Assembly (NCBI GenBank): GCA_034430415.1
Contig: DAOUEN010000012.1
Location: 1-48,568 of the forward strand
Origin: JADFUZ01 sp034430415
GTDB lineage: Bacteria; Chloroflexota; Dehalococcoidia; GIF9; AB-539-J10
Direction of reading: 5' to 3'
DNA length: 48,568 nt
The position numbers and the translations under genes were made by a program. Within the stretch, counting starts at the first letter, position 1; every line of letters begins with the position of its first letter. The notes beneath the pieces were generated by a model. The model saw nothing but the letters and a program-made list of their open reading frames with translations. It did not search any database and had not been told where the DNA came from. Below, in pieces: positions 35,899 to 43,445 of the stretch.

Positions 35899-36243
35899 CT
35901 ACCCGGTTTGCTTTTCTCCTTGCGCTTCGAGTTTCTCTTGTGCCTTCTTCATTGCGTCGGCAGCAGTCCTCTCTACCTCTTCGGCGGCTGCGGCCGCACG
36001 TTGTGCGACCTTTTCCAGTTCTTCCAGTTTCGCCTGTGCCGTCTTCATTGCCTCGGAAGCAGTCTTTTCAAGCCTGGCAAGGATCTCGACTGTCCTTTCT
36101 CTGACCTTCCCTGCTCCTTCCCTAGCCAGTTCTCGTGTTTCCTCCCCTGGCCGAGGGGAGTAGAGAAACCCGATGGCCAGACCGATCACTGCTCCGACAA
36201 TGAAGCCAGCGCTAAATCCAGGCCCTCCATCTTTATCAGCCAT
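35899..36243 (-). CDS. YtxH-like membrane-anchored coiled-coil protein
   Basis: 114 aa. A glycine-rich membrane helix (FSAGFIVGAVIGLAIGFLYSP, about 10-30) is followed by RPGEETR, the YtxH mark. A long alanine- and glutamate-rich amphipathic helix follows to residue 108. Such proteins are linked to envelope stress or cell-surface organisation, without a clear biochemical role. GGAGGAAG precedes the ATG, which lies inside the end of the DUF948 gene (8-bp overlap), so the two are coupled. Confidence 0.85.
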   Translation of the reverse strand: MADKDGGPGFSAGFIVGAVIGLAIGFLYSPRPGEETRELAREGAGKVRERTVEILARLEKTASEAMKTAQAKLEELEKVAQRAAAAAEEVERTAADAMKKAQEKLEAQGEKQTG

Positions 36244-36607
36244 GACTTCCTCCTTCCTTTCTCCTTAAGTACCTGCTGACTACATCAATTCCTTGACGGA
36301 CACCCTGCGCCAGAGCTGCCAGCTGAACCATGGGTTTGACTATCTCCTCCCTGACGTATGACGAGAGGCCTCGTACGCTAGTAGAGACAGTGTCCACCGA
36401 GTCGAGTATAGAGTTCGCTTTGTCTGAGGTTGCCTCTATGGAGGCAAGCGCGGACCTCGCCTTCTCGGAAGTGGCCTCCATCGAAGCTAGTGCAGCACCA
36501 ATCTTGCGATGAAGCGAACATAGTAGCGCTGCGACCACGATGAGCACCACAGTTGCCACCGCCCCTGAGACGCAGATAATCAAGTCCCGATACCAACCCA
36601 TGCTCAT
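36236..36607 (-). CDS. DUF948-family membrane protein
   Basis: 123-aa protein. One N-terminal membrane helix (LIICVSGAVATVVLIVVAALL) is followed by a heptad-rich region with the repeated motif ASxEATSxKA, typical of DUF948/YoxC-like proteins. AAGGAGG places the start at the ATG 36607 rather than a GTG at 36616. It is the first gene of a two-gene operon with the YtxH-like protein, a common pairing. Function unknown. Confidence 0.85.
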   Translation of the reverse strand: MSMGWYRDLIICVSGAVATVVLIVVAALLCSLHRKIGAALASMEATSEKARSALASIEATSDKANSILDSVDTVSTSVRGLSSYVREEIVKPMVQLAALAQGVRQGIDVVSRYLRRKEGGSHG

Positions 36608-36642
36608 CGGAGTCACCTCCTTGTCAATTTGCGCATGGTTCT

Positions 36643-36670
36643 ATTGTAGCACTTAATCCTGCTGTGTAAA
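36643..36670 (-). promoter_or_regulatory. Sigma70-type promoter for the DUF948-YtxH pair
   Basis: On the minus strand TTTACA (36670-36665), a 16-bp spacer and TACAAT (36648-36643) lie about 35 bp before the start at 36607. Confidence 0.6.
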
Positions 36671-36729
36671 GAACTGTTTTTGCCCTGATGTGGGTGAGCC
36701 AGCCCTGTAAGGCAAGGTGGGCCAGGGCT

Positions 36730-37572
36730 CTATACGAACACGGTTCTCAGGTACTTGAGAGCTTCAGTGGCGATCGTTTCCGGGCTGGGTGATAGGTCGA
36801 AGACTTCCACTGATACATAGCCGCCGTAGTCGATGCTCTTGAGTGCGCTGGCAATAGACCTGAAGTCTATGCTACCAGAACCGGGCCAGCTCTTGTTGTC
36901 ATCGTTGAGGTGCACATGGGCCAAAGAGTGCCCGTATTCCTTGATGGACTCGGGTATGTCTACCCCTTGAAGGTTCATGGCGAACGTATCCAGTATCCAT
37001 CGGAAGTTTGGATGCCCGACATCTTCTATCATCTTGACGGCCTCTGCTGGAGTGTTTATGAAGTTCGTTAAGGGAGCGTGTATGGGCTCTATGCACAGAT
37101 TGCCCTCAAATCTGCCGGCCAGTTCCGAACACTCCCGGAAGATGTCCCTGGCGGACGCCCAGGCATCGTCGTAGCTTATCCCTTCAAGCACGTTCCGCGC
37201 TGAGGCCGATCCCAGTACTACATTCCTGCCTCCTACCGCTCCGCAGAATCTGATGAGTTCGCTCAGGTATTCTTTCGTCTTCAGACGGACGTTTGGGTCT
37301 GGGCTGTTCAGTTGAAGGCCCGGTGGACAGGCGAAATTGGGTTTCAGACCGGGAATAGGAGTGAACAGGGCATGCAAGCCGGTTATGTCTATGCCGGCCT
37401 CTTCGGCGGATTTCTTGATCCTTTCCCTGTCTTCCAGAGGAACGTCCGCAACCGAATTGCAGAAGGAGTAAGGGGCAAGTTCCACGGCATGATAACCAAG
37501 TCCTGCTGCGTAGCTGAATATCCCCTTCAATTCCCACCCAGGGAATGTATCGCTGCAAATGCTATATTTCAC
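36730..37572 (-). CDS. Sugar phosphate isomerase/epimerase-like TIM-barrel protein
   Basis: 280-aa xylose isomerase-like TIM barrel (AP endonuclease 2 superfamily). Metal-site residues are implied by the CIEPIH strand, NFRWILDTFAMN, HVHLNDDNKSWPGSG and the C-terminal VSVEVF glutamate. Family members epimerise ketoses or keto-sugars or isomerise hydroxypyruvate; the substrate is not known. AAGGAGG and spacing place the start at a GTG (37572), although the frame opens at a TTG 24 bp earlier. It lies downstream of the wtp genes but with a 134-bp gap, so it may be separate. Confidence 0.88.
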   Translation of the reverse strand: MKYSICSDTFPGWELKGIFSYAAGLGYHAVELAPYSFCNSVADVPLEDRERIKKSAEEAGIDITGLHALFTPIPGLKPNFACPPGLQLNSPDPNVRLKTKEYLSELIRFCGAVGGRNVVLGSASARNVLEGISYDDAWASARDIFRECSELAGRFEGNLCIEPIHAPLTNFINTPAEAVKMIEDVGHPNFRWILDTFAMNLQGVDIPESIKEYGHSLAHVHLNDDNKSWPGSGSIDFRSIASALKSIDYGGYVSVEVFDLSPSPETIATEALKYLRTVFV

Positions 37573-37706
37573 ATTACCTGCCTCCTTTGTGTACAAGGGC
37601 TCTCTGCTCGAGATTCTACCATCTTTGTCTGACGAAACAAAGGTCGTGGTGTTTGGCTAGCAGCGTGTCCTCAGGCTACACACCTTGTATGTGATGAACT
37701 TGTCTG

Positions 37707-38822
37707 CTACTGCGCAAGCACATCCTTTATAACTGCCGGCAATTTCCCATGATGGTCGCACAGCGGCGGCTTAAGGAAGGGCTGACCGTTTTCTACCTCA
37801 AATGTTCCCCTCCCAGTTTCGGAGAGGAGAAGTATAACAAAGTCCGCGGCGAGATCCTGATTCTGGGCGTGAGACGATATGGTAATGCCGTACACAATGG
37901 ACTTGCCACTCACAGTCTTGTAGGTGGGAGGAGGGCCAGCGTCCTCGACAATCTGTACGGAGGCTTGTTTGTAGAAGTCCTCTACTCCAGAGAGTTCTTC
38001 ACCAGTCTTGGAGAGGTTGATGTGGTCATCAAACTCGATGAACTTCAATCCTTCCTGCACAGCTACGGAGCGATATTCGAAAGCATAGTCCAAGTCACCC
38101 GAATCAAGCAGGTGGATGAGCTCAACCGATTTAGACCTCACGACCTCCACGCTGCCGCCGGGCCTGGCTTCGCTCGTGCCACCCACTCTACCCCTCTCAG
38201 ACTCAGTGCCCGGGATGAGTGCATCATAAAGACCGTCAGCATTGGGATCGGCAGACAGGCCGAAGGCAGCAGCTTCGTCATGGTAGTACTTCTGAGCCAA
38301 TTGAATTGCCATCGGAGTCCTGTAACCACAAGGGTCATCATCAGGGTTGCTGTGCCCATACTTCACGAGGTCATTTCTGAGGACGTCATACCATGTGCGA
38401 GTGCCCTTCGATATGTCCTCCGCGCCGGGTGCGCCGTCACGGCAGCAAAGCACCATCGCATTTCTAGCGAAGGCAATACACCAGTTGGCGTACCCAGGCT
38501 CATATAGCCTATCAGGAATAAGCGTGTAGTCAGCGGAAGCGACTATATCAGGCGGTAGCTCACCAGCTTGTTCCCTAGCTATTGCCTTATTTATCATCTT
38601 GGCGCTTCCCCCAGACTCAAATAGGACATCTACATTGGGATGAGCGCTCTCGAACTCAGCCTCCAAATCCTGGAATGGCTGATACAGGCTTCCCGCGTGG
38701 TAAACCGTCAACGTCTCTGTTCGTGAAATCCCTTCCCCTTCCTTGGCACAGCCAACCGTCAGTGCTAGGAGCAAGACCAGAGCCAGCGTAATTGAGGCGA
38801 TTCTTGCTCTTCTACCTTTCAT
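37707..38822 (-). CDS. wtpA: Tungstate/molybdate ABC transporter substrate-binding lipoprotein
   Basis: 371-aa lipoprotein with the lipobox LTVGC near residue 25. The mature protein has the WtpA/ModA pattern: TVYHAGSL at the start, FESGGSAKMINKA, PPDIVASADYTLIPD and, near the end, a FEYRSVAVQEGLKFIEF segment. These are residues of the oxyanion pocket in the archaeal tungstate-binding WtpA. AAGGAGG fixes the ATG. It is the last gene of wtpB-wtpC-wtpA. Mo versus W preference cannot be read from the sequence. Confidence 0.92.
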   Translation of the reverse strand: MKGRRARIASITLALVLLLALTVGCAKEGEGISRTETLTVYHAGSLYQPFQDLEAEFESAHPNVDVLFESGGSAKMINKAIAREQAGELPPDIVASADYTLIPDRLYEPGYANWCIAFARNAMVLCCRDGAPGAEDISKGTRTWYDVLRNDLVKYGHSNPDDDPCGYRTPMAIQLAQKYYHDEAAAFGLSADPNADGLYDALIPGTESERGRVGGTSEARPGGSVEVVRSKSVELIHLLDSGDLDYAFEYRSVAVQEGLKFIEFDDHINLSKTGEELSGVEDFYKQASVQIVEDAGPPPTYKTVSGKSIVYGITISSHAQNQDLAADFVILLLSETGRGTFEVENGQPFLKPPLCDHHGKLPAVIKDVLAQ

Positions 38823-38836
38823 TGGCACCTCCTTCT

Positions 38837-39883
38837 CTAGAAGATGTGGATTGTTGAAGCCTTAAATGTAATCCATACTTTTGCTCCTTCTCTTAGGTCC
38901 AGCTCCCCGAAGGCCTGCCGGGTAACGAGGCAGACGAAATCGGGGGGTACGCTTACCGTGATATGCATCACCGCTCCCCTGTTGGCAATATCAGTGATGG
39001 TGCCTTCAAGGGAGTTTCTCGCTGTGGAAGGGAGTGGCTCCCTGGAGATGAGGATATCTTCAGGGCGGAGCGAAAGGTGCACCCTACCCCTTAATTCTGT
39101 CACTCCCATAAGCTTTACGCCGCCAATGTCGACGGAGACATAATTATCGCTCACATCGCTGACCTCGCCGGCGAAGATATTCCGGGATAGGGCGAAGCGG
39201 GCAATGAACTCTGAGTTCGGCTGGCGCAGGATATCCTCAGGGATTCCTGTCTGGACTATCTGGCCATCATTCAGCACAGTGACTCGATGGCCCAGTGCTA
39301 TGGCCTCCTCAAAGTCGTGGGTAACATGGATCGTGGTTACCCCTAACCGGCGGTGTATCTCAGCCAGTTCCTGTTGTATCCTCTCCCTGGTCTCAGGGTC
39401 TATAGCGCTCAAGGGCTCATCAAGCAGGAGCACCGCTGGATCAGTAACCAAGGCCCGGGCCAAGGCTACCTTTTGGCTCTCTCCACCACTCAAGGTGCGT
39501 GGGCTTCTCCGAAGCAGGTGAGTGATGTCCAATACCTGGGCTATGCTATCCACCTGGGGCTTTATCTCTTGCCTGGGGCACCCCATCGCCTTAAGCCCAA
39601 AGGCAATATTCTCCTCCACCGGAAGGTGAGGAAAAAGAACCTGGTCTTGGTAGACTATTCCAATCCGCCTCTTCTCAGGGTTGAGACCGCTTACTTCCCT
39701 GCCCTCAATCCAGATTTCTCCCCCAAGAACGGGGTAGAGCCCAGCAATAGCCTCCAGAAGAACGGTCTTACCAGCTCCGGTAGGTCCCAAGATGATGAAG
39801 TACTCACCCCGTTCGATCTCAAGGTTAATGTCGCGAAGCAGGAAATCGCCCAGGTCTACCTTCAGGTCCTTTATCATAATCAT
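38837..39883 (-). CDS. wtpC: Tungstate/molybdate ABC transporter ATPase
   Basis: 348-aa ATPase with Walker A GPTGAGKT (33-40), signature LSGGESQK (131-138), Walker B VLLLDEP around D155 and the switch HVTHD. Residues about 285-348 form a TOBE/MOP-type C-terminal domain, as in ModC/WtpC, where oxyanion binding can inhibit transport. Its ATG overlaps the permease stop (ATGA). wtpA follows by 14 bp. Confidence 0.92.
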   Translation of the reverse strand: MIMIKDLKVDLGDFLLRDINLEIERGEYFIILGPTGAGKTVLLEAIAGLYPVLGGEIWIEGREVSGLNPEKRRIGIVYQDQVLFPHLPVEENIAFGLKAMGCPRQEIKPQVDSIAQVLDITHLLRRSPRTLSGGESQKVALARALVTDPAVLLLDEPLSAIDPETRERIQQELAEIHRRLGVTTIHVTHDFEEAIALGHRVTVLNDGQIVQTGIPEDILRQPNSEFIARFALSRNIFAGEVSDVSDNYVSVDIGGVKLMGVTELRGRVHLSLRPEDILISREPLPSTARNSLEGTITDIANRGAVMHITVSVPPDFVCLVTRQAFGELDLREGAKVWITFKASTIHIF

Positions 39884-40704
39884 GCCTTTGCTCCTCCATA
39901 GGCTATGGTTCTGAGCACGATGAAGACAACGAGGCAGATCAGGATTAGCAGTACCGTCAGTGGTTGGGCGGCTCTCAACCCGCCAGGAGACTCGAACAAC
40001 TCAGTCACCAGAATAGGAGCAGTTACGGGGTGGTATCCGAAGAAGGACACGTGACCAGCTACAACATATACGGCTCCGAACTCGCTGAACCCCCGCGCCC
40101 ACATCAGCACCGAGCCAGAGAAGATACCCCTCCAGGCTAAAGGCAGCGAAATTCGACAGAATGACCTCCACGGTGAGGCGCCTAGGGTTCTGGCCACCTT
40201 CTCTAGCCTGACATCTACGGCCTTGAAGGCCTCTTTGGCCGAATCAATAAGGAAGGGGATGCTGACGAACATCATGGCGATGACAACCGCGCTAAGCTTA
40301 TCGACGAAGCCGATTCCCATGCTGTTCAGAAACTTGCCCATGAGGAAATTCGACCCGAAGACGAAGAGAAGGGCAATGCCAACTGCGGAATGAGGCATGA
40401 CAATGGGTATATCAATGAGCCCTTCCAGAAATCTCTTTCCCCGAAACTCATGCCTTGCCAGAACGTAAGCCAGGGGAACTCCGAGGAGAAGCCCTATGAT
40501 GGTAGCTATGAGCGCAGCGTGGATAGTGAGTAGAATAGACGAGTATACTTTCTCATCAAGCAGCGTATTCCAGAGCGTATCCGGGGAAGAAGAGAATATC
40601 GTTTTGAGTGGGGGAATGAAAACAAAGAGCACGATAAGCGCGCCTAGCGCGATAAACGCTATCTCGATAGTATCCAGCCTCTTCCAAAATCGAATCCTGG
40701 TCAT
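39880..40704 (-). CDS. wtpB: Tungstate/molybdate ABC transporter permease
   Basis: 274-aa permease with about six membrane helices. The ABC EAA-type loop reads EKVARTLGASPWRSFCRISLP. PIVMPHSAVGIALLFVFG and WARGFSEFGAV are typical of ModB/WtpB permeases. It has its own AAAGGGGG upstream of the ATG. Its start also overlaps the stop of a 46-codon ORF that begins right at the 3' end of a Moco-type riboswitch. It is the first transporter gene after moeA. Confidence 0.92.
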   Translation of the reverse strand: MTRIRFWKRLDTIEIAFIALGALIVLFVFIPPLKTIFSSSPDTLWNTLLDEKVYSSILLTIHAALIATIIGLLLGVPLAYVLARHEFRGKRFLEGLIDIPIVMPHSAVGIALLFVFGSNFLMGKFLNSMGIGFVDKLSAVVIAMMFVSIPFLIDSAKEAFKAVDVRLEKVARTLGASPWRSFCRISLPLAWRGIFSGSVLMWARGFSEFGAVYVVAGHVSFFGYHPVTAPILVTELFESPGGLRAAQPLTVLLILICLVVFIVLRTIAYGGAKA

Positions 40705-40841
40705 AATTCGCCCCCTTTACGAGAGATGTCAGAATACCCGCAATGAAAATCAGCGAGGTGGTAGCAAAAGAAATAGCAAAAGCGGAGCAAGAAACGGCGC
40801 GCCGTCGAAGAAAGCGCTATTCGATAGCAGATAGAAATCAT
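40701..40841 (-). CDS. Putative 46-residue leader peptide between Moco riboswitch and wtpB
   Basis: An ATG lies 7 nt after AAGGAG, which is the 3' strand of the riboswitch closing helix. The frame stays open for 46 codons and its TGA overlaps the wtpB ATG (ATGA). The peptide is rich in Phe, Cys, Tyr and Arg (MISICYRIALSS... ending SRKGGEL) and matches no family I know. In the paralogous riboswitch before moaA the same position holds the real moaA start codon. This favours translation of the ORF. A structural or signalling role for the peptide itself is not implied; it may serve only for coupling. Confidence 0.55.
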   Translation of the reverse strand: MISICYRIALSSTARRFLLRFCYFFCYHLADFHCGYSDISRKGGEL

Positions 40842-40846
40842 CGGTT

Positions 40847-40939
40847 TCTCCTTTCCAAACACGGGAGGCTCAGCCGTTTCCAGCTAAACCCTATCGTTCA
40901 CACCCCATGGGCTACCCTTTAGGTAGTGTGACTCGGAGA
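40847..40939 (-). ncRNA. Moco riboswitch, copy 2, between moeA and wtpB
   Basis: 93-nt element starting 6 nt after the moeA stop. It shares with copy 1 the blocks CCGAGTC, CGATAGGGT, TGGAAACGGCTGAGCCTCCCG and TTGGAAAGGA. The closing helix pairs UCUCC (5') with GGAGA (3'). A second stem pairs UCACAC with GUGUGA. Both differ from copy 1 in ways that keep the pairing. The 3' strand of the closing helix is a Shine-Dalgarno, so a folded aptamer should hide it. The motif is recognised as the molybdenum-cofactor (or tungsten-cofactor) riboswitch from its core and gene context; the covariance model was not run. Confidence 0.82.
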
Positions 40940-40944
40940 TTTCA

Positions 40945-42150
40945 CTAAAACAGCGTCACTTCTACTTCCTGGCCCTTCTCCATCAGGTCAATATTCTCGG
41001 CTATCTCGATATAGCCATCGGCACGGCTCATACTGGTTATGGCTCCCGATTCTTTGAACACTACAACAACAGTATTTCCATCCAATCTCACGGGCAGGAA
41101 CTGCCTTCTGCCCAAACTGCCCGACACTGCTTTCCCCAGCTTGCCTGTTGCCCTGTTCTCGGTGAGATGTGGCAGATGTGCCATTTTCCTTATTGCCGGT
41201 GCGAGCAGAAGATAGGCGTTGAGTAAGCAAGAAGTAGGATAGCCCGGCATGCCAAAAACCGGTGTGTCATTGATCCTGCCAAAGATCGTCGGCTTGCCAG
41301 GCTTTATCTGCACTCCGTGAAATAGAACCTCTCCCAAATCCTGCAATACCCGGAAGAACAGGTCCCTCTCTCCTACTGACGAACCCCCTGAGATCACTAC
41401 CATATCCCAGTCTACAGCTGTGCTCACTGCTGACTTCAGACTATTCACATCGTCGGGGGTAATTCCCAGCAGGGAAGGGAGTCCGCCGCTTTTCTGAACT
41501 ACTGCTGAGACAGTATAAGAGTTGATATCATAAATCTGGCCCTGCTTTAGCTTCTCGCCAACTTGAGCTATCTCCTCTCCGCTGGAGAGGACAGCAACCC
41601 GGGGCTTCTGGTAAACCCCGATTGACTTCATCCCCTGGGAGGCAAGCACCCCGATTTTGGCCTCATCAAGCACACTCTCTTTCCGCAAGATAACGTCACC
41701 TCTGTCAATATCTTCTCCGCGCCTGGAGACATTCGCCTGCGGGTACACAGGGCGGGACACCTTGAGCTGTTCAGCCTCTCTTTCAGCGTCCTCAACCATG
41801 ACCACAGCATCAGCTCCCCGGGGCATCCTGGCACCGGTAGCAATTTGAATACACTGGCCGGCTCTCACCTGGAAATCAGAGCTGCTCCCGGCCAACTGGG
41901 TACCGATTATGTTGAATACCTTGGGGCCAGATTGAGATGCGCCGAAGGTACCCCTGGCCCTGACAGCGTAGCCATCCATCGCTGAGCGATTGAAAGGAGG
42001 ATGAGCCAAACTGGCAACAACATCTTGAGCCACCGCCCGCCCCAAACAATCCTCCAGCCTCACCTCCTCGGTCGATTCCGGAGGGAAGATACTCTCCATG
42101 ATAACTCTCTTGGCTTCCCCGAACGGTATCAGAGCATGAAACGGTCTCAT
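40945..42150 (-). CDS. moeA: Molybdopterin molybdenumtransferase
   Basis: Inserts Mo (or W) into adenylylated molybdopterin. The 401 aa hold all MoeA parts: N-terminal FNRSAMDGYA (about 53-62), RRGEDI, the central MogA-like domain with ISGGSSVGERD and the KPGKPTIFG/GMPGYPTS loops, and a C-terminal beta domain. The ATG overlaps the Mog/MoaB-like stop (ATGA). It ends 6 nt before riboswitch copy 2. At 401 aa it is a standard-length MoeA with no fused PBP-like domain. Confidence 0.94.
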   Translation of the reverse strand: MRPFHALIPFGEAKRVIMESIFPPESTEEVRLEDCLGRAVAQDVVASLAHPPFNRSAMDGYAVRARGTFGASQSGPKVFNIIGTQLAGSSSDFQVRAGQCIQIATGARMPRGADAVVMVEDAEREAEQLKVSRPVYPQANVSRRGEDIDRGDVILRKESVLDEAKIGVLASQGMKSIGVYQKPRVAVLSSGEEIAQVGEKLKQGQIYDINSYTVSAVVQKSGGLPSLLGITPDDVNSLKSAVSTAVDWDMVVISGGSSVGERDLFFRVLQDLGEVLFHGVQIKPGKPTIFGRINDTPVFGMPGYPTSCLLNAYLLLAPAIRKMAHLPHLTENRATGKLGKAVSGSLGRRQFLPVRLDGNTVVVVFKESGAITSMSRADGYIEIAENIDLMEKGQEVEVTLF

Positions 42151-42653
42151 CTATTTGCCTCCCAGACTAGATGAGCTAGTTCAGGTATAATCAGCTTTTC
42201 CATGGCCAGATGGCATGCCCCGGGGGAGCCCGGAAGGCAAAGAATCACCCTACCTCGGGCTACTCCGGCTATAGCCCGACTGATCATGCCAGGGCTGCCG
42301 ATCTCCTGATAACTGAGCCACCGGAAGAGTTCACCGAAGCCTGTAAACTCCTTCTCTAGGAGCGGGGCAACAGCTTCGATGGTGATATCTTTGCGGCTTA
42401 TTCCAGTTCCACCATTGGTGACAATCACCTGGACTCGAGGATCGTCGAGCCATCCTTCCACGGTTGTGGTAATCGACTCGGTATCGTCTGCGACCACCTC
42501 ATGGGAAACAACTCGATGCTGATTCGCTAGCAACTTCTCTCGGATAGCCCTGCCCGAGTCATCGCTATGCTCGGTTCGGCTGCTGGAAACCGTCAACACT
42601 GCGCAGCCAACTGCAGTGGGCAGCGCCTGAGACTTATGTGCCCTGTATCCCAT
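42147..42653 (-). CDS. MogA/MoaB-family molybdopterin adenylyltransferase
   Basis: 168-aa molybdopterin-binding-fold protein. The signature loops are VTNGGTGISRKD and LPGSPGACHLA. VSSSRTEHSDDSGRAI near the start fits the MoaB/Mog type that adenylylates molybdopterin before MoeA acts. It begins inside the end of moaC (20-bp overlap) and overlaps moeA by 4 bp, so the three are translated as a coupled set. Whether it is orthologous to Mog or to MoaB is not resolved. Confidence 0.9.
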   Translation of the reverse strand: MGYRAHKSQALPTAVGCAVLTVSSSRTEHSDDSGRAIREKLLANQHRVVSHEVVADDTESITTTVEGWLDDPRVQVIVTNGGTGISRKDITIEAVAPLLEKEFTGFGELFRWLSYQEIGSPGMISRAIAGVARGRVILCLPGSPGACHLAMEKLIIPELAHLVWEANR

Positions 42654-43074
42654 TCTTGGTCTTCTCCATCACCTGGATATTGGTTATCCTGGTATCAGGG
42701 TATTGTCCCGCTTCATCCTTCTCCAAGTATTTCACCATATCCCAGATAGTCAGTAGAGCAGTAGCTGTTCCCACCAGAGCCTCCATCTCCACCCCGGTCC
42801 TATAATTGGCCTTCACCTGGCAGATACACTCCACCGAATCGTTCCTAGGCTCAAAGTCAAATCCAACAAAATCAATGGGGATGGGATGACACATGGGAAT
42901 GAGCGTAGAGGTGCTTTTGACAGCGTTCATACCGGCCACTCTGGCCACAGTAATTACATCACCCTTTTCTACCTTTCTCTGTCTGATTAAATCGACTGTT
43001 CGTGGCCTTAGCTGAATCTCACCTTTAGCCTGGGCAAATCGTTTAACCGTAGCCTTGCCACCAATGTCAATCAT
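42634..43074 (-). CDS. moaC: Cyclic pyranopterin monophosphate synthase
   Basis: 146-aa second enzyme of cofactor synthesis. It acts with MoaA to turn GTP into cPMP. Conserved blocks are KATVKRFAQAKGEI, the LIPMCHPI histidine motif, YRTGVEMEAL and the active-site DMVKYLEKDEAGQYP. GGAGGAG lies within the end of moaE, and the ATG overlaps the moaE stop (ATGA). Confidence 0.95.
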   Translation of the reverse strand: MIDIGGKATVKRFAQAKGEIQLRPRTVDLIRQRKVEKGDVITVARVAGMNAVKSTSTLIPMCHPIPIDFVGFDFEPRNDSVECICQVKANYRTGVEMEALVGTATALLTIWDMVKYLEKDEAGQYPDTRITNIQVMEKTKNGIQGT

Positions 43075-43430
43075 CCTAGCTCCTCCGTTTGAATAGACGC
43101 CAACTGCTTTATCTGATCAATCAGAAATTCAGTCGCCCTGAAGGCATTACTGCGATGAGCAGATGACACCCCGATAAGGAGAATGTTTTGTCCTGCGCTC
43201 AGACCGCCTTGACGAGGAATAACAACTATTTTCTCTACCCCAAACCTATTCCTCGCTTCGGTCTCCAGGCGCTCCAGCTCTCCCTTGGCAGTTTCAGCAT
43301 AGGTTTTCTTCAACCCAGCTACCTCACCTCTCACCACGCCAATAAAGAATACGACTGCTCCTACTCGCGGAGACTTCAGTTCTGTCAAGGCTTGGTTGAC
43401 AGAGAAATCGCCTTCCGTGAATTCAACCAT
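43071..43430 (-). CDS. moaE: MoaE-like molybdopterin synthase large subunit
   Basis: 119-aa MoaE-fold protein. FFIGVVRGEV and the conserved SSAHRSNAFRATEFLID (H92, R93) identify the family. The C terminus is unusual: normal MoaE ends with a VPIWKKE-type stretch carrying catalytic lysines, whereas here the chain ends IKQLASIQTEELG. A loop after VRGE is also short. No moaD gene is present in this operon. GGAGGG precedes the ATG. Activity as a molybdopterin synthase is uncertain. Confidence 0.85.
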   Translation of the reverse strand: MVEFTEGDFSVNQALTELKSPRVGAVVFFIGVVRGEVAGLKKTYAETAKGELERLETEARNRFGVEKIVVIPRQGGLSAGQNILLIGVSSAHRSNAFRATEFLIDQIKQLASIQTEELG

Positions 43431-43445
43431 CTCTGAGGCCCTCCA

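Noticed and set aside
37618..37644. CTTTGT/ACAAAG hairpin after wtpA considered as a terminator
   Set aside because: The stem is short and bulged, and no U-tract follows.
37749..38507. 252-codon plus-strand ORF opposite wtpA
   Set aside because: The opposite strand encodes a clear WtpA lipoprotein; this frame has no family resemblance.
40797..40808. ACGGCGCGCCGT palindrome after riboswitch copy 2 considered as an intrinsic terminator
   Set aside because: Only a 4-bp stem with a weak following T-run. The Shine-Dalgarno-sequestering helix already explains control, and the leader ORF reads through it.
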